DNA from: JBPCRW01 sp050996405
GTDB taxonomy: Bacteria; Acidobacteriota; Blastocatellia; Pyrinomonadales; Pyrinomonadaceae
Assembly (NCBI GenBank): GCA_050996405.1
Contig: JBPCRW010000200.1
Location: 1-29,182, forward strand
Direction of reading: 5' to 3'
Length of the DNA stretch: 29,182 nt
The translations under genes were made by a program, and so were the position numbers. The notes beneath the pieces are model-generated. The model ran no database searches. It worked only from the letters and a program-made list of their open reading frames with translations, and was not told the DNA's origin. Shown here one piece after another: positions 7,878 to 16,455 of this stretch. Within the stretch, counting starts at the first letter, position 1, and the number at the start of each line of letters is the position of its first letter.

Positions 7878-8345
7878 CTACCAAATCGAAGACGCAGCCG
7901 CTTCGTCAAACTCAATCGCGCCGCCGTCCGGCAAGATATGAATAATTCTCGACGCGCCTTTTGATTTTAATAAAGGCGCGAGCATTCCGACGCGATGACA
8001 ATTTGCGCGCGGCATTTTATGTTTTGTCAAAGGCTGCGATTCCGAACACATAATCGCCGTTTTCGCGTCTGCCGAGATTTCCAAAATGCGTTCGATGCCA
8101 TACGCCAAATCTTCGGGCTTAGCAATAACTTTGCCGCCGCATTCAGGCAAATGCTCGTAGCCGATGCGGTTTTCGCGCAAATTTTCCGCCAAAACCGCAC
8201 CGTTAAACTGCACCCAGCGCGAACGCGCCGCGCTTCTGACATCGCACAGAAATTCTATTTCAAATTTTTGCAAAAGCGCGAGAAAATCACGCCAGGCGTG
8301 CCGCCCGTGTCCGATAGTATAAATCGTCGTCGAATCGGTTTTCAT
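7878..8345 (-). CDS. DUF488-family protein
   Basis: Predicted cytosolic protein of 155 aa with the DUF488 signature: TIGHG at residues 10-14, a CDVRS motif near 35, YEHLPECGG near 65 and a late MCSE...CHR segment near 100-118. These conserved Cys, His and Arg residues suggest a nucleic-acid or redox function, but the family is not characterised biochemically. It is the last gene of the leftward group after DUF2085, 51 bases downstream of it. No strong Shine-Dalgarno is visible. The family assignment is good and the role is unknown. Confidence 0.82.
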   Translation of the reverse strand: MKTDSTTIYTIGHGRHAWRDFLALLQKFEIEFLCDVRSAARSRWVQFNGAVLAENLRENRIGYEHLPECGGKVIAKPEDLAYGIERILEISADAKTAIMCSESQPLTKHKMPRANCHRVGMLAPLLKSKGASRIIHILPDGGAIEFDEAAASSIW

Positions 8346-8396
8346 TATTTAAATAGTTTGGCGATTACGCTGATTCTTCACAAGCGGCAAACTACT

Positions 8397-8942
8397 TTAG
8401 CGAGAGAAACGATTTTTCTTTTGAAATTTCTCGCCGAGAAAATAACCGATTTCAACCGCTGCCGGAACGATAAAAAAAGCGCACGCCGCGCCTAAAATCA
8501 ATCCGGTTGCAAGCCTTGAAAAATGCGTATTTTCCCAGATACCAAAAAACGTCAAAGACCAGTCAACGCCCATCGGAATCATCGCCGCGAAAAGCCAGAC
8601 GCGCGGCAGCGGCTCTGTATAATAAAGCGTGCGAAACAACGGATAAACAATAATACCGAGAAAAAATCCGGCATAAAAACCAAAACAGCGCGCGCAGACG
8701 GCAAGCGGATTTCCGTCAAAATAAAACGAACGTTCTGGCATCTGGTGGCAGAGATAACTGAAAAATTTATAAACCGGACTTGAAAAAGCCGTCAGGTTTT
8801 CCGCCCTTGCGACCGGCGCGGAAACTATCAGCAAAATCCATGCGAGAGCCAAAAGAATAAGCCCGCTCCAAGCCAAAAATGCCCATCGTTTTTGTCTGGC
8901 GATGACGATTTGCGGCGTGTAATTTATAATCGGCTGGCTCAT
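8397..8942 (-). CDS. DUF2085-family membrane protein
   Basis: Predicted inner-membrane protein of 181 aa. The diagnostic part is the segment with CHQMPERSF and, after GNPLAVCARCFGFYAG, Cys83 and Cys86; with Cys65-His66 these could bind a metal. Hydrophobic helices lie at about 20-44, 86-105, 112-130 and 145-165. DUF2085 proteins are widespread in environmental bacteria and have no established function. The gene follows ppsA on the same strand with 69 bases between, a gap occupied by an inverted repeat. Whether it is co-transcribed with ppsA is uncertain. Confidence 0.85.
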   Translation of the reverse strand: MSQPIINYTPQIVIARQKRWAFLAWSGLILLALAWILLIVSAPVARAENLTAFSSPVYKFFSYLCHQMPERSFYFDGNPLAVCARCFGFYAGFFLGIIVYPLFRTLYYTEPLPRVWLFAAMIPMGVDWSLTFFGIWENTHFSRLATGLILGAACAFFIVPAAVEIGYFLGEKFQKKNRFSR

Positions 8943-8965
8943 TTTTCTAATGCGGAAACCAAACA

Positions 8966-9023
8966 GGACGCGGATTCTTCAAAACCCACGCCAATCCGTT
9001 TAAATCGGCGTTCATCCGCGTCC
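8966..9023. repeat. inverted repeat at the ppsA 3' end
   Basis: A perfect 10-bp inverted repeat, GGACGCGGAT (8966-8975) and ATCCGCGTCC (9014-9023), encloses a second inner pair (ACGCC/GGCGT). The right arm encodes the last codons of ppsA (Gly-Arg-Gly) and its stop. The hairpin would form in the leftward transcript between ppsA and DUF2085. There is no T-run, so it is not a standard terminator. The 'atccgcgt'/'aatccgt' wording resembles a known style of dispersed intergenic repeat. Confidence 0.6.
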
Positions 9024-11447
9024 CATTTTTTCTTCCCTAACTTCTTTCAACGCTTTTTCGGTTTCCAAAATATGATGCGTTGTTTGAATCACGGTGTCGG
9101 GATTGAGCGAAATCGAATTGATGCCTTTTCTGACTAAAAACTCCGCAAATTCGGGATAATCCGATGGGGCTTGCCCGCAGATGCCGATTTTTTTGTCGTT
9201 GCGAATGGCGGCTTCAATCGCCATTGCGACCATTTTTTCGACCGCGCCGTTGCGCTCATCAAACAGATGCGCGACCATTTCCGAATCGCGGTCTAAACCA
9301 AGCGCAAGCTGCGTCAAATCGTTCGAGCCGATTGAATAACCGTCGAAAATTTTTAGAAATTCGTCTGCGAAAACGACGTTGGCGGGAAGCTCGCACATCG
9401 CGTAAATTTCGAGGTCGTTTTCGCCTTGCTTCAAACCGTGTTCTGCCATCAACGCGATAACTTTCGTGCCTTCTTCGACGGTGCGGCAAAACGGAATCAT
9501 CGCTTTGACATTGATTAAACCCATATCTTCGCGGACACGCTGAAGCGCGAGACATTCCAACCTGAAACCGGCTTTGTAGCGGTCATCGTAATAGCGCGAT
9601 GCGCCGCGAAAGCCGAGCATCGGATTTTCTTCTTCCGGCTCAAATTCGCTGCCGCCGATAAGCCGCGCGTATTCATTCGATTTGAAATCCGACATTCTGA
9701 CAATGACAGGTTTCGGATAAAACGCCGCCGCGATTCTGCCAACGCCTTCCGCCACATTCCGCACAAAAAATTCCTTCGGGTCTTCTTCTAGGATGCGATT
9801 GGAAATTGTTTCGACATCTTTACGGTTTCGCAAATTCGGATAATTAACCAGAGCCATCGGGTGAATTCCGATGTGATTGTTGATAATAAATTCGAGCCGC
9901 GCTAAACCTACGCCGTCGTTTGGCAGACGCGAAACCGAAAAAGCGTGGTCAGGATCGCCGACATTCATCATCACCTGCGTTTTCGGGCGTTCCGCGTCCG
10001 TTATTTCACGGCGGTCAACCGTAAAATCAATTTTCCCGTAATAGATATTTCCGCGGTCGCCTTCGGCGCACGACACGGTGACATCAGTTCCGCTTCGCAG
10101 AATGTCGGTTGCATTTCCAGTTCCGACGATGCACGGAATTCCGAGTTCGCGGCTGATAATCGCGCTGTGACAGGTGCGCCCGCCGCGATTGGTGACGATT
10201 GCCGAAGCGCGTTTCATAATCGGCTCCCAAGCCGGGTCGGTCATCGTCGTGACGAGAATTTCGCCTTCTTTGAAACTTGTTAATTTGTCGGAATCGAGCA
10301 GCACGTGCGCCTTGCCGCATCCGATTTTTTCACCGACCGCTACGCCCGAAACAAGCGGCGCGCCGTGATTGTCAGACAAATTATATTTTTCGATAAAATT
10401 CTCAGCCCTTTGCGCGTGAACGGTTTCGGGTCGCGCCTGCAAAATAAAAAGTTCGCCCGTGATGCCGTCCTTCGCCCATTCGATGTCCATCGGCTGCGGC
10501 TTTCCGGCGCGTTTTGAGTAATGGTCTTCGATGGCGCAAGCCCACTCCGCAAGTTGTAAAACTTCGTAACCGGAAAGACAAAAACGATTGCGCTGCGTGG
10601 CGACGACATCTCTGACTTGCGTTCCCGTGCCGTCGTCCGCGAAAACCATTTTGACTTCTTTGACACCGAGTTTGCGCGTCACAATCGGACGGAATCCGAG
10701 TTTCAGAGTCGGTTTGAAAATAATCCATTCGTCGGGCGTTGCCATTCCCTGCACGACCGCTTCACCCAAACCCCACGCGCCGTTTATCACAACCGCGTCA
10801 CGAAAACCGCTTTCCGTGTCGAGCGTGAACATCACGCCCGAACAGGCAATATCCGAACGCACCATTGGCTGAATCCCGATGGAAAGCGCGACATCGAAAT
10901 GGTCAAAACCTTTCGCCGCGCGATAGGAAATCGCTCTGTCCGTCCAGAGCGAAGCGTAGCACTGATGACACGCTTCGATAAGCTGTTTTTCGCCGCGCAC
11001 ATTCAAAATCGTGTCCTGTTGTCCGGCAAATGAAGCGTCGGGCAAATCTTCCGCCGTCGCACTTGAGCGCACTGCCACTTCAAAAGTTTTTTTGCCGATG
11101 CGCGTTCCCAGATTTTTATAAGATTCAAAAATCGCGGTTTCGACTTCTTTCGGAAAAGGCGTTTCGAGCATTAAATTTCGCGCTTCGCTGCCCGTCCGCG
11201 CCAGTTCTTCGAGATTATCAACGTCCAGATTTTTGAGAAGTTTTTGCAGCTTTTTCCGCAAGCCGCCCGTTTCCAGCAAGATTTCGTAAGCGTGGCTGGT
11301 CGTCGAAAATCCGTCAACAGAGCGAACGCCCTGCGCCGTCAATTCACGAAAGAGTTCGCCTAAAGAAGAACATTTTCCGCCGACCAGCGCGACATCATCC
11401 GCGCTGACTTCGCTTAAATCAAGGACATAAGGTTTTGAATTTTTCAT
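9012..11447 (-). CDS. ppsA: phosphoenolpyruvate synthase
   Basis: Makes PEP from pyruvate and ATP with release of AMP and phosphate, the entry step of gluconeogenesis from pyruvate. From the ATG at 11447 it is 811 aa, close to the usual length of about 790-800. Domains in order are an N-terminal ATP-grasp (about 10-350), a mobile phosphohistidine domain with TNRGGRTCHSAI (His427 is the phosphorylated residue), and a C-terminal PEP-binding barrel with GSNDLTQLALGLDRD and the catalytic ICGQAPSD (Cys757). An upstream in-frame ATG at 11474 would add nine residues (MCFFVANKK) encoded by a repeat arm, so I reject it. It lies downstream of glpX on the same strand, which fits a shared gluconeogenic role. 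A 101-base inverted repeat separates the two genes. Confidence 0.95.
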   Translation of the reverse strand: MKNSKPYVLDLSEVSADDVALVGGKCSSLGELFRELTAQGVRSVDGFSTTSHAYEILLETGGLRKKLQKLLKNLDVDNLEELARTGSEARNLMLETPFPKEVETAIFESYKNLGTRIGKKTFEVAVRSSATAEDLPDASFAGQQDTILNVRGEKQLIEACHQCYASLWTDRAISYRAAKGFDHFDVALSIGIQPMVRSDIACSGVMFTLDTESGFRDAVVINGAWGLGEAVVQGMATPDEWIIFKPTLKLGFRPIVTRKLGVKEVKMVFADDGTGTQVRDVVATQRNRFCLSGYEVLQLAEWACAIEDHYSKRAGKPQPMDIEWAKDGITGELFILQARPETVHAQRAENFIEKYNLSDNHGAPLVSGVAVGEKIGCGKAHVLLDSDKLTSFKEGEILVTTMTDPAWEPIMKRASAIVTNRGGRTCHSAIISRELGIPCIVGTGNATDILRSGTDVTVSCAEGDRGNIYYGKIDFTVDRREITDAERPKTQVMMNVGDPDHAFSVSRLPNDGVGLARLEFIINNHIGIHPMALVNYPNLRNRKDVETISNRILEEDPKEFFVRNVAEGVGRIAAAFYPKPVIVRMSDFKSNEYARLIGGSEFEPEEENPMLGFRGASRYYDDRYKAGFRLECLALQRVREDMGLINVKAMIPFCRTVEEGTKVIALMAEHGLKQGENDLEIYAMCELPANVVFADEFLKIFDGYSIGSNDLTQLALGLDRDSEMVAHLFDERNGAVEKMVAMAIEAAIRNDKKIGICGQAPSDYPEFAEFLVRKGINSISLNPDTVIQTTHHILETEKALKEVREEKMGRG

Positions 11448-11457
11448 TTTTTTATTC

Positions 11458-11558
11458 GCCACAAAAAAGCACAAAAATCACAAAAAAATCTCTCTAATTT
11501 GCGCTCATCTATATTATCCGTGATTTCAGTTTTTGTGTCTTTTGTGTCTTTTTGTGGC
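11458..11558. repeat. long inverted repeat between glpX and ppsA
   Basis: Two 29-base arms (11458-11486 and 11530-11558), both beginning or ending in GCCACAAAAA or its complement, are near-perfect inverted copies, with a 43-base centre. Each arm has an internal period of about 9 bases (TTTTGTGTC-like). It resembles the 'CCACAAAGACAC' type of dispersed bacterial repeat. It fills the glpX-ppsA gap, so it would fold in a read-through mRNA. Confidence 0.75.
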
Positions 11559-11567
11559 TATTCCAAA

Positions 11568-12608
<1,041 letters not shown>

Positions 12609-12659
12609 TTATGCTTTTCCCTTAAAATCGTGATAAGTATTTTGCAAGCATTCTATCAT

Positions 12660-12687
12660 TTGTCTATCGTTTAATGACAAGTATAAT
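12660..12687 (+). promoter_or_regulatory. promoter of the ferredoxin gene
   Basis: TTGTCT (12660-12665) and a perfect TATAAT (12682-12687) are 16 bases apart, about 50 bases before the ferredoxin start. The ATG at 12737 is preceded by AGGAGA at 12721. This is the best sigma70-like promoter in the window. Confidence 0.6.
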
Positions 12688-12736
12688 ACTTTAATAATTT
12701 GTTTTAATATTTATAGATTCAGGAGATTTATCAAAA

Positions 12737-13033
12737 ATGACTTATATCGTGACCGAGCCTTGCATCGAATGTAAATATACCGATTGCGCGGCGGTCTGCC
12801 CCGTCGAAGCGTTTCACGAACTGCCCGACAGACTGCTTATTAATCCCGACGCTTGTATTGACTGCGACGCTTGTTTGCCGGAATGTCCGGTCGAAGCGAT
12901 TTTTGCGGATATGAGCGTGCCGGAAGAATATATGGACTGGCTCGAAAAAAATAAGGAAGCCGAAAATTATCCGATTATCTCGACAAAAATTCCCGCATTA
13001 TTCGGCGCAGGCTGCAAAGGTCAGCCCGAATAA
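12737..13033 (+). CDS. fdxA: 7Fe/8Fe ferredoxin (FdxA type)
   Basis: Small cytosolic electron carrier of 98 aa with two iron-sulfur clusters. The N-terminal motif is Cys9-x2-Cys12-x4-Cys17-x3-Cys21-Pro and the second is Cys40-x2-Cys43-x2-Cys46-x3-Cys50-Pro. The four-residue spacing in the first motif (CKYTDC) is typical of Azotobacter ferredoxin I-type proteins, where one site holds [3Fe-4S] and the other [4Fe-4S]. The extra Cys present as residue 24 in that protein is Ala here. The C-terminal extension is about 45 residues, shorter than in the Azotobacter protein. It has its own promoter and terminator, so it is probably monocistronic. The redox partner is unknown. Confidence 0.9.
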   Translation: MTYIVTEPCIECKYTDCAAVCPVEAFHELPDRLLINPDACIDCDACLPECPVEAIFADMSVPEEYMDWLEKNKEAENYPIISTKIPALFGAGCKGQPE

Positions 13034-13061
13034 ATTTTATTTTCAATCGCAGCATTTTTTC

Positions 13062-13092
13062 AAAGACGGACTTCAAAGTTCGTCTTTTTTGT
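13062..13092 (+). terminator. intrinsic terminator after the ferredoxin gene
   Basis: AAAGACGGACTT (13062-13073) pairs with AAGTTCGTCTTT (13076-13087) with one G-T pair, followed by a T run. It begins 29 bases after the stop. The loop is tight, so the top pairs probably open. Confidence 0.8.
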
Positions 13093-13355
13093 TTAACGGT
13101 AAATTTTAAAATCTTGCAGTTTTCAAAAGTTTTGTCGTAAAATAAAAAAGTCCTGTTATTTTATTTGCAGGACACCGCGCTTTTCAAACGAATTTTCAAG
13201 AAACCTTTCATCCCAGATTTTACCGGCGGCAACTTTAATATAAATACAAAAACTTCAACATAAAATATTTCCGAATAATCGCCGGAAAAACAGCTTTTCA
13301 AGCCTATAATGAATTTGGATTTTATCCAAATCACAGAAATAAAATTTAACCGACA
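13093..13355. other. AT-rich intergenic region before the polysaccharide cluster
   Basis: No gene is seen. It holds a 6-bp hairpin, GTCCTG (13150-13155) with CAGGAC (13168-13173), which in the leftward sense is followed by a T run, though no leftward gene reads into it. Near its end is a TATAAT with an adjoining palindrome, listed separately. Confidence 0.5.
13305..13331 (+). promoter_or_regulatory. -10 box with adjoining palindrome, candidate cluster promoter/operator
   Basis: TATAAT occurs at 13305-13310; I could not identify a good -35 box. Two bases further is a perfect inverted repeat, ATTTGGAT (13313-13320) and ATCCAAAT (13324-13331), with a 3-base centre. It would cover the transcription start, a usual operator position. 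Regulation of the polysaccharide cluster from here is inference. Confidence 0.35.
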
Positions 13356-14543
13356 ATGCTCGACACCGCGCCGCAAAATACAATAATCAAAACGTCCGAA
13401 ATTAGCGGTTCGCGGCGCAAAATTCTGGTGCTTTTCGGAACGCGCCCCGAAGCGATAAAACTCGCGCCGGTGATTCACGAATTGAAAAAGAAGTTTTTTC
13501 AAACAGTTGTCGTTTCTTCGAGTCAGCACACGGATTTACTCGCGCCTTTCCTGAAAATTTTCAGTTTAAAAACCGACTACGATTTGCGCGTGATGACGGA
13601 AAACCAAACGCCGACGCAAGTTTGCGCGCGTGTTTTGTCGTCGTTCGATGCGATTTTGGAACGCGAAAAACCGGACGCGGTTTTAGTGCAAGGCGACACG
13701 ACGACCGCGCTGGCGGGCGCAATCGCGGCTTTTAATCGCCGGATAAAAGTCGGTCACGTCGAAGCCGGTTTGCGTTCGGACGATTTAAACAGCCCATTTC
13801 CAGAAGAAATAAATCGCCGGATGATTTCGCAAACGGCGACGTTTCATTTTTGCGCGACGACGCTTAATCGTGAAAATCTACTGTTGGAAAACGCGGACGA
13901 AAAAAGCATTTTCATAACCGGCAATCCGGTTGTTGACGCGCTGCATTTTATTCTTGAAAACGGGCGAACGGGCGAACGCATAAAAACTTTACTCGAAAAA
14001 ACGCAAGGCTTAAAACGTATTTTGCTGACCACGCACCGGCGCGAAAGTTTCGGCGCGAAAATGAGTGTAAACTCAAAAATTCTAAGCACATTTGTCAAAG
14101 AAAACGAAGACGTTTGTCTGATTTTCCCCGTTCATCCAAACCCGCAAGTGCGGAAATGGACGGAGCGGCATTTCGTCAATCACCCGCGAATTTTTTTGAT
14201 TGAACCACTCGATTATTCGGATTTCGTCGCGCTGATGAAAGCGGCTTGGCTGATTGTTTCCGATTCGGGCGGCGTGCAGGAAGAAGCACCGAGTTTGGGC
14301 AAACCGCTGCTGATTTTGCGTGAAAACACCGAGCGACCGGAAGCGATTGCGGCGGGCGCGGCAAAACTTGTCGGCGGAAATTCGCTGAAAAAATTGCTCG
14401 AAACAAATTATAATGATCAAAGCTGGATAAACTCGATTGAAAAAATCGAAAATCCGTTCGGCGACGGCAAGGCGGCGCAGAAAATCGTCGGGATTTTAGA
14501 CAGCGCATTGCGTATCGAAAAACATAAAATGCGCGTTCAATAA
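13356..14543 (+). CDS. UDP-N-acetylglucosamine 2-epimerase family enzyme (WecB/MnaA/WbpI-like)
   Basis: Predicted cytosolic epimerase that inverts C2 of a UDP-GlcNAc-type sugar, 395 aa. Family motifs are GTRPEAIKLAPVI near residue 30, VQGDTTT near 110, HVEAGLRS near 129, FPEEINR, TTHRRESFG near 225 and SDSGGVQEE near 305. The first 20 residues are extra to the fold and variable. In most bacteria the product is UDP-ManNAc. With the aminotransferase, oxidoreductase and WbpD-like acetyltransferase downstream, a WbpI-like role on a diacetamido-uronate is equally possible, and sequence alone does not decide. It is the first gene of the cluster, after a TATAAT and palindrome. Confidence 0.9.
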   Translation: MLDTAPQNTIIKTSEISGSRRKILVLFGTRPEAIKLAPVIHELKKKFFQTVVVSSSQHTDLLAPFLKIFSLKTDYDLRVMTENQTPTQVCARVLSSFDAILEREKPDAVLVQGDTTTALAGAIAAFNRRIKVGHVEAGLRSDDLNSPFPEEINRRMISQTATFHFCATTLNRENLLLENADEKSIFITGNPVVDALHFILENGRTGERIKTLLEKTQGLKRILLTTHRRESFGAKMSVNSKILSTFVKENEDVCLIFPVHPNPQVRKWTERHFVNHPRIFLIEPLDYSDFVALMKAAWLIVSDSGGVQEEAPSLGKPLLILRENTERPEAIAAGAAKLVGGNSLKKLLETNYNDQSWINSIEKIENPFGDGKAAQKIVGILDSALRIEKHKMRVQ

Positions 14544-14607
14544 AGATTGAACGAACGAAAATTAAAATACTAAAACCTAATTTCCGCCGGTTGCGGCAAA
14601 TTTTAAA

Positions 14608-16335
14608 ATGACTGAAAACGCGACAACTAAAAAACATCTTTTGACCGTTCTGGTCGAAGATTATTTCCATGTCGGCGCGTTTGAAAATCTGATTCAGCAG
14701 CAGAATTGGTCACGGTTTGAGCCGCGTTACGAGCAGAATACTTTGAAAACTCTGGATTTGCTTGACGAACTCAAAACTAAAGCGACGTTTTTCGTTCTCG
14801 GCTGGATTGCCGAACAAAATTCGCGCCTCGTTCGTGAAATTGTTTCGCGCGGACACGAAATCGCTTCGCGCGGTTTTTATCATCGCAGTTTACGGCATTT
14901 AACACCCGAAGAATTTCGGGAAGATTTGCGGAAAACCAATCGCGTTTTGGAAGACGCGGGCGGACAGAAAATTATCGGTTATCGCGCCGCCGAAAAATTA
15001 TCCTACGAAAAAGATTCGTGGATTTTCGACGTTCTCGCGGAAGAAAATTTTGTTTACGACGCATCATTTTTGCCCGCGAAAAAAGACGAAAAACAGAAAC
15101 GTTTCGCGCATCAAATTTTGGCGGACGGAAAAATAATTCGGGAATTTCCGTATTCGACGCGCAATGTCGGCGTTGCGCTTTTGCCAATTTCCGGCGGAAA
15201 TTATTTCCGGCAGATTCCATACACGCTGATGCGCCGCGCCGTCGAAGATTGGACAAATCGTTACGACGAGCCGTTTATCATGTATTTTCACGTCTGGGAA
15301 CTCGATGCCGCGCAGCCGCGCATCAACGCCGCTTCGCGTTACAATCGCGTTCGCCATTACCGCAAACTCTACAAAATGGAATGGATTATCAAGGAAAATC
15401 TGCAAAAATATAATTTTACAAACGCGGCGGATTTTCTCGGATTAAAAGACGAATTACAAATTACAAATTACAAATTACAAGAGAAAGAAAAACCGTCTTT
15501 AGAAATCCAAAATCCAGAATCCAAAATTCAATCTCCAATTTCGATTATTATTCCCTGTTACAACGAACAGGAAACTTTGCCGTATCTGGCAAATACTTTG
15601 CGAAATCTGGAAACTGATTTAGCGGAAAATAATTATCAAACAAATTTTATTTTTGTTGACGATAAAAGCAAGGATGAAACCTTCGATAAATTAGACAAAC
15701 TTTTCGGCGCGAAAAAGAATGTGAAAATTATCCGGCACGAAATGAATCAAGGTGTCGCGGCGGGAATTATGACGGGATTAAAAGCGGCAAACACAGACAT
15801 TATTTGCTCGATGGATTGCGACTGCACATACGACCCGCACGAACTCGTTAAGATGCTGCCGCTTTTGACTGAAAATGTTGATTTAGTTACCGCTTCGCCT
15901 TATCACAAAGCGGGCGGCGTGCGAAATGTTCCCGAATGGCGTTTGTTTTTATCCAAAGGCGCGTCGTTTCTTTATCGCCGCGTTTTGCGCTCAAAACTCG
16001 ATACTTACACCAGTTGTTTTCGCGTTTATCGCCGCAGTTCGGTTGTTGATTTGCCGGTCGAAGAAAAGGGGTTTTTGGGTGTGGCGGAACTTTTGGGAAG
16101 GTTGGATTTAAAGGGTGGAAAAATCGTCGAATATCCGTCCGTGCTGGAAGTTCGACTATTTGGATTTTCCAAAATGAAAACCGCTCGAACAATTTTCGGA
16201 CATTTAAAATTGCTCTCGCGTCTTTCAAAAATCAGACTTTTCGGGAAAACCGGAGAAATTAAAACTTCTTTACCTAAAGAGAATCTCGAAGCTCTTTCAA
16301 AAGAAGGAAAACTAGCCGCAGACGAGCGCAGATAA
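14608..16335 (+). CDS. fusion of a deacetylase-like domain (XrtA/DUF3473 type) with a family 2 glycosyltransferase
   Basis: Protein of 575 aa with two domains. Residues 10-275 follow the XrtA-system polysaccharide deacetylase pattern (VEDYFHVGAFE, KATFFVLGWIAE, GYRAAEKLS, MYFHVWELD). Residues 311-540 are a GT-A glycosyltransferase of family 2, DPM1-like: SIIIPCYNEQETL, FVDDKSKDET, and DCDCTYDP as the DxD region. No transmembrane helix is evident. Deacetylase motifs are degraded: the usual TVDVED Asp is Leu15, the HxxxH motif has Arg88 instead of His (His92 remains), and the RAP motif is RAA. The deacetylase half may be catalytically dead. The linker at residues 282-310 is encoded by two heptamer repeat arrays. 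It probably adds a sugar to a lipid-linked or nascent polysaccharide; donor and acceptor are unknown. Confidence 0.82.
   Translation: MTENATTKKHLLTVLVEDYFHVGAFENLIQQQNWSRFEPRYEQNTLKTLDLLDELKTKATFFVLGWIAEQNSRLVREIVSRGHEIASRGFYHRSLRHLTPEEFREDLRKTNRVLEDAGGQKIIGYRAAEKLSYEKDSWIFDVLAEENFVYDASFLPAKKDEKQKRFAHQILADGKIIREFPYSTRNVGVALLPISGGNYFRQIPYTLMRRAVEDWTNRYDEPFIMYFHVWELDAAQPRINAASRYNRVRHYRKLYKMEWIIKENLQKYNFTNAADFLGLKDELQITNYKLQEKEKPSLEIQNPESKIQSPISIIIPCYNEQETLPYLANTLRNLETDLAENNYQTNFIFVDDKSKDETFDKLDKLFGAKKNVKIIRHEMNQGVAAGIMTGLKAANTDIICSMDCDCTYDPHELVKMLPLLTENVDLVTASPYHKAGGVRNVPEWRLFLSKGASFLYRRVLRSKLDTYTSCFRVYRRSSVVDLPVEEKGFLGVAELLGRLDLKGGKIVEYPSVLEVRLFGFSKMKTARTIFGHLKLLSRLSKIRLFGKTGEIKTSLPKENLEALSKEGKLAADERR
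15453..15480. repeat. heptamer array ATTACAA x4, translated
   Basis: Four perfect tandem copies of ATTACAA. Three copies make 21 bases, so the reading frame encodes a 7-residue unit (ITNYKLQ). It lies exactly between the two domains of the fusion protein. Confidence 0.9.
15503..15537. repeat. degenerate heptamer array AAATCCA x5, translated
   Basis: Five consecutive 7-mers: AAATCCA, AAATCCA, GAATCCA, AAATTCA, ATCTCCA. It lies 22 bases after the ATTACAA array and also encodes interdomain linker. It uses a different word but has the same period. Confidence 0.8.
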
Positions 16336-16380
16336 GCGATAAACTGCAAAATTGATTTGAATAATTACCGACTAATCCTT

Positions 16381-16419
16381 GCGGATTTAATCCGCGTTGC
16401 CCGCGTAAATTCGCGGCAA
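16381..16419. repeat. two adjacent small hairpins between fusion gene and aminotransferase gene
   Basis: GCGGAT/ATCCGC with a 3-base loop (16381-16395) is followed by TTGCCCGCG/CGCGGCAA with one bulge (16397-16419). Neither has a T run. The wording (aatccgcg, cgcgtaaattcgcgg) matches the dispersed-repeat style seen at 8966-9023. It may be a repeat remnant or a processing/stability hairpin within the operon mRNA. Confidence 0.45.
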
Positions 16420-16455
16420 AAATCTTAGAATCAAACAAAAAATTAAACAAAATTT

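Noticed and set aside
10402..10728. 108-codon frames within ppsA in other frames
   Set aside because: Arg/Ser-rich low-information translations lying inside a well-supported gene.
11448..11474. upstream ATG of ppsA adding nine residues
   Set aside because: The added residues are encoded by a repeat arm and are not part of the PpsA N-terminus; the ATG at 11447 fits the family.
13150..13173. leftward terminator-like hairpin GTCCTG/CAGGAC
   Set aside because: No leftward gene reads into it and the stem is only six pairs with a 12-base loop; probably chance or a remnant.
15453..15537. possible CRISPR-like or leader repeats
   Set aside because: Units are 7 bases with no spacers, and they lie within an open reading frame.
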